This document shows, piece by piece, positions 58,326 through 64,000 of a stretch of 64,000 nucleotides of DNA. The DNA comes from Ignavibacteria bacterium. Lineage in GTDB: Bacteria > Bacteroidota > Ignavibacteria > Tepidaquicellales > Tepidaquicellaceae. Under the pieces are notes generated by a model that saw nothing but the letters and a program-made list of their open reading frames with translations, was not told the origin of the DNA and searched no databases. Location of the stretch: NCBI GenBank assembly GCA_019187405.1, contig JABAQZ010000023.1:1-64000 (forward strand), given 5' to 3'. The position numbers were made by a program, and so were the translations under genes. How positions within the stretch are numbered: the stretch's first letter is position 1; the number at the start of each line of letters is the position of its first letter.

Positions 58326-58651
58326 CTTATAGTAATTTTAAAAATCTCAAAAATAAAATTGAGAAAGGGATTTTCTAGCTTATTCTACAAAGGGATTGTT
58401 CATATTTCCGCCGTTGTTGGTGTTCCAAAAAGGAATGGGAGAATGTTCGCAAACAGACATCTAAGTTATTAGAATGTAGTCAAAAAGGATCTTCCCCATT
58501 CCCGATAGCTTCTTAAATTCTGAACAGTACTTAAGAATGCTAAATAAATTTATTAGCAATTCTGAATAAGACCACGAGTGTAGAATAAGAAGAAGCCTTA
58601 GCCTAATATTTGCAATTGACCTGTTTTAAAAATTAAACAAATAAATCAATT
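58326..58651. other. 326-base divergent region between Rhs and IS110 genes
   Basis: It holds the presumed Rhs promoter on the - strand (TATTTTTG on the - strand at 58355-58348 fits a -7 element, but no -33 element lies at the proper distance) and the non-coding left part of the IS110 element. The inverse TTTGTAGAATAAG motif occurs at 58379-58391 and again at 58579-58589. In IS110-type elements this non-coding flank encodes the bridge RNA in some groups. No fold was established here. Confidence 0.5.
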
Positions 58652-59473
58652 ATGAAACTCATTAAAAAAGTAATAGGTGTTGACATTTCTAAAGATTCCT
58701 TTACAGTTCGTTTTGGATCTTTAGATCAAGAGCTGAACCAGTCCATTAGCAAAGCGTTCAAGTTTACAAACAACCCTAAAGGATTCAACCAGCTTTTAAA
58801 AACTATTTCTAAAGTTCATTACTTTGACTCAGAGGATCTATCTTCCAAGGATATTCCTATCTGGTTTTTAATGGAAGCAACAGGTGTTTATTATGAAAAC
58901 CTTGCTTATTTTTTAGTTAAGAATAAATTTTTTTTGTCTGTTGTATTGGCTAAGAAAGTAAAAAACTTTTCTAAAACCTTAGATAACAAATCTAAAACCG
59001 ATGACATTGATGCTGCTATTCAAACTCAATATGGGCTTGAAAAGAAGCTTAAACCCTGGATTATTCCAACGGGAAATTTCAAAGAACTTAAAGAGCTTAC
59101 AAGAGAATATCGGTCAAGCAAAGAATCTATTGTCACTATAAAAAATCAGTTGCATGCTAAAAGCTACTCTTATTAAGCTAATAAAGAAACAGTAAAAAGA
59201 TTAAACCAACATAAAGAATTTTTACAGCAGCAGCTAAAACAGGTAATGGAGCAAATCAAAAAACTAATTAAATCCGATAATGAACTTAATGAAAGAATAA
59301 ATACTGTTTTAAGCATAAAAGGTGTTGGACTGATTACATTATTAACAACAGTCGCTGAAACAAATGGATTTGCTTTAATTAAAAATAAAAATCAGCTTAC
59401 AAGTTATGCAGGTTACGATATTATTCATGATCAATCAGGAACTCACACCGGTAAAACAAGAATATTGATTTAG
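58652..59473 (+). pseudogene. IS110-family transposase, interrupted and 3'-truncated
   Basis: IS110 enzymes are DEDD RuvC-like recombinases with a C-terminal serine-bearing Transposase_20 domain. The first part has DISKDSF near residue 8 (first Asp), WFLMEATGVYYENL (Glu) and KTDDIDA (two Asp). A TAA at 59174-59176 breaks the frame after residue 174; the same frame then resumes (ANKETVKRLNQH) and continues into the Transposase_20 start (LSIKGVGLITL, GYDIIHDQSGTH). The frame then ends in repeat DNA, where the linker TTGATTTAGAATTAAATTTC starts at 59465-59467. The C-terminal domain is missing. Confidence 0.85.
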
Positions 59474-60045
59474 AATTAAATTTCCTTACCAAGCTGCTTG
59501 CCTCGCCTGTTTTTTGGCGGGGGGCTTGGTAAGGAGAATTGGGTCTTAGACTATGGCATCAGGACTTTCGTCCTGACGCAATACATTTAAAGCCTTCTCT
59601 TTATTTAGAATTAAATTTCCTTACCAAGCTGCTTGCCTCGCCTGTTTTTTGGCGGGGGGCTTGGTAAGGAGAATTGGGTCTTAGACTATGGCATCAGGAC
59701 TTTCGTCCTGACGCAATACATTTAAAGCCTTCTCTTTCCAAAGCCCCAGCTTTGGAAAGTTTATTTAGAATTAAATTTCCTTACCAAGCTGCTTGCCTCG
59801 CCTGTTTTTTGGCGGGGGGCTTGGTAAGGAGAATAGGGTCATACATTTAAAGCCTTCTCTTTCCAAAGCCCCAGCTTATACATTTTAAACCTTCTCTTTC
59901 CAAAGCCCCAGCTTTGGAAAGTTGATTTAGAATTAAATTTCCTTACCAAGCTGCTTGCCTCGCCTGTTTTTTGGCGGGGGGCTTGGTAAGGAGAATTGGG
60001 TCTTAGACTATGGCATCAGGACTTTCGTCCTGACGCAATACATTT
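59474..60045. repeat. Composite hairpin-repeat array, right locus
   Basis: Four A hairpins (59484-59534, 59619-59669, 59779-59829, 59941-59991), three B hairpins (59559-59576, 59694-59711, 60016-60033) and C hairpins (59734-59759, 59896-59921, and a half copy truncated at 59878) alternate in the same order as at 45.3-45.7 kb. The half C copy at 59862-59878 followed by a restart shows unequal recombination. The first A copy is fused to the broken IS110 transposase. No protein is encoded; small frames through the array are shadows. Confidence 0.93.
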
Positions 60046-60070
60046 TATATTTACAGATAAATTTCAACAA

Positions 60071-60103
60071 TAAAAAAAGCCGGAGAATAACTTCCCCGGC
60101 TTT
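60071..60103 (-). terminator. Terminator of the T9SS cargo gene
   Basis: On the - strand AAAGCCGG (60103-60096) pairs with CCGGCTTT (60083-60076) and is followed by seven T residues in - strand sense. It lies 23 bases after the stop at 60126. Confidence 0.88.
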
Positions 60104-60125
60104 GCTTGTGCAGCTATTTTTTTTC

Positions 60126-61463
60126 TTATTTTATTAAGCTCATCTTGAGAACCTTTGTAAATCCATTAACTTCCATTCTGTAATAATACATTCCGCTTGT
60201 TAAATTCCTTGCGTCGAATTCAACATTATAGTAACCGGTATTCTTGAATTCATTTACAAGCGTAGCAACTTCCCTTCCTAAGATGTCAAAAACTTTAATT
60301 GAAACAAAACCGTCCTTGGCAAGATCAAAGTTTATTTTTGTCGCAGGGTTGAATGGATTGGGATAATTCTGATGAAGCATATAGGTTTCCGGAATTCCGG
60401 ATCCGGAACTATTTATTCCTGTCGTTTTGGAATATTTGTAAATATACTGACCGCTTGCATATCCCAGCGTATCGCCGAACATATGAAAATCATAAATACC
60501 CATTCCTATATTGGCATTAAACCAAGAATTACCCCCGTCAGTAGTTCCATAAGTAGGACTGAAATCCCCTCCAATCCAACCTGTATTAGGATTTATGAAT
60601 CCAATCCCAATTTCACTTGCATTCAAAAAGGGGAGTGCGACCCATGTATTGCCTCCGTCTGATGTTTTTGCAAAATATTTTGAGCTGTACACAAATCTTG
60701 TCATTGATACAAATCCGTTTTGATTATCAATGAAGCATATCTTAGTTGCTTCTTCTCTGTTTCTTCCTCCAAGAAAAGCAGTAGTCCAGTTTATTCCACC
60801 GTTTGTTGTTTTTAGAATTATAGATCCTCTGAATTCAGGCTGATCACCGATTGCTCCCACAACAAAACCGTTATTCTCATTAAAGAAATAACAATCCGTG
60901 AGATATTCCGCATGCATGGACATATCAATCACTGTCCAGTTCGCACCGCTATTTGATGTCTTAATGAAAAACGGAAGTTGTGAGTTGTCAAATCTTCCGC
61001 ATCCGTATATGAACTGACTATTCAAAGCACGGATTGAAACAACTCCGGGTGGAGCAGGAGATGGAAGATTCGGATCAATATTAAAATCAAAACCGCCATT
61101 GGTAGTTTTTAAAAGTGAAAATGCAACATTTGCGGATCCGACCCAGCCTGTATTTTCATTAATAAATGTAACCGAGTTAAATGATCCAAGATAAATGGAA
61201 TCCTGTCTTACCCAACTGTCTCCTCCATCGGTGGTTCTGTTGATATGACCATAATAACTAACAGCCCATCCGGTTTGCGCGTTAATGAAGAAAATATCCT
61301 GATAAGATGAGACTAAGTAAGAAGAATTCGGAAGCTGACGCCATGAATATGTTTGCGAGTATAGATTGTCTAAACTGATAAATATCAATATTAAGACACA
61401 TAAAGAAATGAGAATTTTACTTTTACTCGCAAACAACCCGAATAAATTATCTGCGTTTTTCAT
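60126..61463 (-). CDS. Secreted Ycf48/BNR-like repeat protein with T9SS sorting domain
   Basis: The 445-residue protein has a signal peptide (about 1-36, ending LYSQ), then several repeats of the BNR/Ycf48 type, recognisable as GWVG..., TTDGGDSW, KTTNGG, and TSDGGNTWVAL (beta-propeller, residues about 45-345). The C-terminus (about 360-445) is a T9SS type A sorting domain: NYPNPFNPATKINFDL, VFDILGREVATLVN, and LTSGMYYYRM. It is exported by type IX secretion and attached to the cell surface. The substrate or partner is unknown. Confidence 0.92.
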   Translation of the reverse strand: MKNADNLFGLFASKSKILISLCVLILIFISLDNLYSQTYSWRQLPNSSYLVSSYQDIFFINAQTGWAVSYYGHINRTTDGGDSWVRQDSIYLGSFNSVTFINENTGWVGSANVAFSLLKTTNGGFDFNIDPNLPSPAPPGVVSIRALNSQFIYGCGRFDNSQLPFFIKTSNSGANWTVIDMSMHAEYLTDCYFFNENNGFVVGAIGDQPEFRGSIILKTTNGGINWTTAFLGGRNREEATKICFIDNQNGFVSMTRFVYSSKYFAKTSDGGNTWVALPFLNASEIGIGFINPNTGWIGGDFSPTYGTTDGGNSWFNANIGMGIYDFHMFGDTLGYASGQYIYKYSKTTGINSSGSGIPETYMLHQNYPNPFNPATKINFDLAKDGFVSIKVFDILGREVATLVNEFKNTGYYNVEFDARNLTSGMYYYRMEVNGFTKVLKMSLIK

Positions 61464-61510
61464 AATCTAAAATTTTATAAGTTAAAAAGAATAATTTAAA
61501 GAATTTTCAT

Positions 61511-61850
61511 TCACTGAAACTCAACAGGGCATCTCTCAAAAATAATATTACAAGGCATAGGAGACGGCGGTTGTTCACCATAATACTCCCAAATACGAAC
61601 ACAACAAATACTATCAATCTCTAAACTTTGACCTAAACAGTTAATACCCCACCATTTGACCTGAAGTTGTTCTGGGATCTATATTATTACAGCAAGGTAA
61701 TGCTGCAATATCCGTTAAAATTAGTTTATTGTTGGCTGATTTATCAGTAAATAGATTATCGTAATTTTTGGTTGCATTTGCTGTGTATATTTCTGAAGCT
61801 AATAAAAACACACCAAAAATTGAAATAAAGATGAATATTAAGTTCTTCAT
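61511..61850 (-). pseudogene. Small secreted Cys-rich protein gene, frameshifted
   Basis: From the ATG at 61850 the frame encodes a signal peptide (1-20) and 49 further residues with a CC pair, stopping at 61641. Removing one C of the CCC run near 61682-61684 joins it to a second open frame (QLQVKWWGINCLGQSLEID, then ICCVRIWEYY, then CNIIFERCPVEFQ) that ends at a TGA at 61511. The combined product would be about 112 residues with seven or more Cys. A one-base error in the sequence or a recent mutation explains it equally. No family was recognised. Confidence 0.6.
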
Positions 61851-62403
61851 GATTATGTAGTTTAATTTGTAATAAAATCCTTCACATTAAAGTATAGTTT
61901 TTTTTTTTTTTTTTTTCAAAGTCAAAAAATTTCAATACAAGTAAATTCGACCCCATCCGTTCAAAACAATTTGAAATTGCAAAGTTAATCAGAAGTTTTA
62001 GGCTGTTAAACTATTTGAGAACATATTTAGGGAGAGGTTTTATAAAGATTAAAGAAAATTTGTTGACAATCATTTCTTAATTAAAGTTTTATTGAAATGA
62101 AAAAATAACTTGGAGACTAATGATTTAATATCCATATCAGCTCACCAACTCAGTTGCTTAAGAGTAACTTCAATTGTAAGGTTAAATTTAAAAATACAAA
62201 TATTGCAGATCACTTTAGCGAACTGTTTTATGACTCAATCCCTATCGCAGAATTGGGATGGAGTCTAAAAAAATTACGGATTACAAATCAAAAAAATGAA
62301 GAATCTCCTTTTCGAAAAGTAATCCGTAATCTTAATTTGAAACAAGTTTTTACATATTATTAACTTGTATCTATTTTTTTGAAACTTACAACCTATAAAA
62401 GCT
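61851..62403. other. 553-base gap with homopolymer and inverted repeat
   Basis: No confident gene was found. It contains a run of 19 T at 61898-61916, which could be a slippage hot spot or assembly-sensitive site. ATTACGGATTAC (62273-62284) and GTAATCCGTAAT (62319-62330) form a perfect 12-bp inverted repeat with a 34-base interior; it could be a terminator for the gene starting on the far side or the ends of a short insertion. Confidence 0.5.
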
Positions 62404-64000
62404 CTACGGACTTATCACGCCTATAAAGTTAGATGCATTATTATCAACAATCGCAGCATCACTTCCATCAATAATTTGATCACCGTTTACATCAGTTACG
62501 ACATACCCCGAGACAAAATTGCTGGCATCGTTATCTACAAGCGAGCCGTCACCTCCGTCAATTACTCCGTCTTTGTTTGCATCTCCGCTGTAAATAGCAT
62601 AATTAGCTCCCTTTAGAATTTGATTGTTTCCATAAGCCTGTGAAGCAGCAGTGGTAAAATCATAATCCAAAGAATCGCCGGTGAATGTGTTTCCTGAAGC
62701 ACTCCATGTAGTTATTGAGTTTCTGTGATCAAAAACTATGTAATAAGAAACTCCGTTAACTGCATTGCTAAAGCTGAATGTTCCCTGTCCGTTGTTATCC
62801 AAAACGGCAGTTGATGAATCAACGAGAGCATAAGGTGGAGAGCTGTTTCTCACGTAAACTTTTGCAGTATCGCTGATCATAAAATCTGTTTTTAATGCGC
62901 CATCATAAAATCCTTCTATCAAGGCAGTCAGCTCAAGTTCCCGGTTTGGTAATGCCTCCACTTCAACAACCGTAAAGTTTCCCTGCGAGCCTGTAGTACC
63001 GGTATAGCTGGATGTATAGCATGCACTCATTAATGTTCCATAACCTCCGGTAGTAGTTGTAAGAGCATCAGTGCTTCTTCCTGATCCCGAAAAGCCTGTA
63101 TGACGCAGCTCAATCAGCAGGTTTCCGCCGGCATAATACCATGGAGTATTAAACGTGATTGACGGACCAAATGCATTTGGTGAACTGCCGAAAGTATATG
63201 AGTTTGCGGGAATAAACAATGAACCTGAACGAACTTGTGTCTGTGGTCCGACAATATTATTTGCAAAGGTTAAACTTCTTGCACTTGGCTCTACGCTCCC
63301 GCTAAGATAAATATCGTAGTTAGTATAAGTGACATCTACCAGCGGCCAATTAGCTGTTGCAGATGTCGGTATTCTCATTTTGATTCCTGATAGATACTTT
63401 CCAGCAACATCTGTAAGCTGACTTGCCTGTATCAGGAATTGATAAGTCCTTGCAGTATTTGTAAGCGGACCTAAGAAAGAGCCTGTCCCCGGAATGAACT
63501 CGTAAGCATTAGGAACCACCTGTGAATTTGTGGGAGGATTTACCGTCAAACCCCTGGTTAAAGTGTCATTTGACAAATCCTGATCTGTGCCCAATTGAGT
63601 GTAACATTTTATTGTGTAAGTCCCAGCAGTATTTCCTGTGAATGAAGCAAAGTTTACATTTGTAATCGATAGTGGTCCCAAATTATTTACAACTTGAGTG
63701 CTTGAATATCCGCCCGGCTCTATTGTCATTGTAACATTAAATGTCTGTGTAGCTGAACCAAAATTAGATATTGTTGCCTGCGGAGTATGAGTCGATTGAA
63801 ATGATATGGTTGTAGGCGGACTATTTATTGAAGAAGTGCCGACATCATTGGTTAGCACTCCAACCGTATGCTTAAGATCATAACCTGTTACGGCATAATT
63901 TTGCCAATTTAAATATAGATAAACGTTTGTATCTGCAACTTCAACTTCAGCTCCGCCTGCAATGCCAATGTCTCCTCCTGTTAAAGTAAATGTATATGTA
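62404..64000 (-). CDS. Surface protein with dockerin-like C-terminus (5' part outside window)
   Basis: The frame is open from the right window edge (position 64000) to a TAG at 62404, so the N-terminus is missing; an internal ATG-like start near 63858 is not the true one. The visible 530 residues are beta-rich, Ser/Thr-rich secreted-type sequence containing Ig- or CARDB-like strands (for example TISNFGSATQTFNVTMTIEP, then NNLGPLSITNVNFASFTG). The end has two dockerin type I calcium loops, DANKDGVIDGGDGS and DVNGDQIIDGSDA. Dockerins normally bind cohesins; such ends are also common on secreted FCB surface proteins. No T9SS sorting domain is seen at the end. Confidence 0.85.
   Translation of the reverse strand, partial: TYTFTLTGGDIGIAGGAEVEVADTNVYLYLNWQNYAVTGYDLKHTVGVLTNDVGTSSINSPPTTISFQSTHTPQATISNFGSATQTFNVTMTIEPGGYSSTQVVNNLGPLSITNVNFASFTGNTAGTYTIKCYTQLGTDQDLSNDTLTRGLTVNPPTNSQVVPNAYEFIPGTGSFLGPLTNTARTYQFLIQASQLTDVAGKYLSGIKMRIPTSATANWPLVDVTYTNYDIYLSGSVEPSARSLTFANNIVGPQTQVRSGSLFIPANSYTFGSSPNAFGPSITFNTPWYYAGGNLLIELRHTGFSGSGRSTDALTTTTGGYGTLMSACYTSSYTGTTGSQGNFTVVEVEALPNRELELTALIEGFYDGALKTDFMISDTAKVYVRNSSPPYALVDSSTAVLDNNGQGTFSFSNAVNGVSYYIVFDHRNSITTWSASGNTFTGDSLDYDFTTAASQAYGNNQILKGANYAIYSGDANKDGVIDGGDGSLVDNDASNFVSGYVVTDVNGDQIIDGSDAAIVDNNASNFIGVISP

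Noticed and set aside
59174-59176. Stop-codon recoding in the IS110 gene
   Set aside because: A TAA with no recoding signals in an element that is also truncated at its 3' end is best read as decay.
59955-60137. 60-residue + strand frame at the end of the right array
   Set aside because: It runs through hairpin modules A and B and the terminator of the opposite gene; it is a shadow of repeat DNA.
61641-61850. Programmed frameshift in the Cys-rich gene
   Set aside because: The CCC run lacks a slippery heptamer followed by a stem or pseudoknot; mutation or sequencing error is simpler.
62154-62363. 69-residue + strand frame
   Set aside because: It starts at a non-ATG codon, crosses the 12-bp inverted repeat, and has no ribosome-binding site or recognised family; judged chance, though not fully excluded.

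Overview
The window comes from a low-GC Gram-negative bacterium of the Bacteroidota/Chlorobiota/Ignavibacteriota (FCB) assemblage, most like an Ignavibacteria-type lineage. The evidence is a type IX secretion (T9SS) C-terminal sorting domain, a GldA/GldF/GldG-type ABC export system, two promoters with the Bacteroidota -33/-7 pattern (TTTG or TTG, then TAnnTTTG), frequent TTG starts, and a meso-DAP type MurE. The lineage is inferred from gene content; no database search was run.

1-21.5 kb is housekeeping. rpoC is followed by a strong terminator, then by a dcw (division and cell wall) cluster all on the + strand: mraZ, rsmH, ftsL, ftsI, murE, murF, mraY, murD, ftsW, murG, a small unknown membrane gene, murC, ftsQ, ftsA, ftsZ. 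Most genes overlap or abut. A Bacteroidota-type promoter followed by three GTGG boxes with an exact 10-bp period explains autoregulation by MraZ. After ftsZ lies a decayed gene, then a SAM-I riboswitch with terminator controlling metH.

26-48 kb is mixed core metabolism and envelope: DUF2905 protein, diheme TsdA-like cytochrome, ECF sigma factor with a probable anti-sigma partner, queF, nucleotide-sugar genes (UDP-glucuronate decarboxylase, rfbC, rfbA, rfbB), tRNA-Gly(CCC), a SerB-SerA fusion followed by serC, gldA/gldF/gldG/DUF4340, plsY, gpsA, a LytR_C-domain protein, rsfS and pdxA. Two repeat landscapes sit here: a 139-bp tandem array made from the 3' end and hairpin of the UDP-glucuronate decarboxylase gene, and a dispersed three-hairpin repeat family that recurs at 59.5-60 kb and both times abuts a truncated transposase.

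47.5-64 kb is accessory and almost all on the - strand. It holds a truncated CHC2/TOPRIM-like gene behind a candidate structured leader RNA, then a Rhs polymorphic-toxin locus. The 2122-residue Rhs protein ends in a metzincin-like protease tip and is translationally coupled to a secreted small protein (candidate immunity). Directly downstream is a promoterless second Rhs tip with a different C-terminus plus its own small partner gene. This displaced-tip arrangement is the most interesting system in the window. A broken IS110 transposase, a T9SS cargo protein, a frameshifted small Cys-rich secreted protein and the 3' part of a dockerin-like surface protein complete the window.
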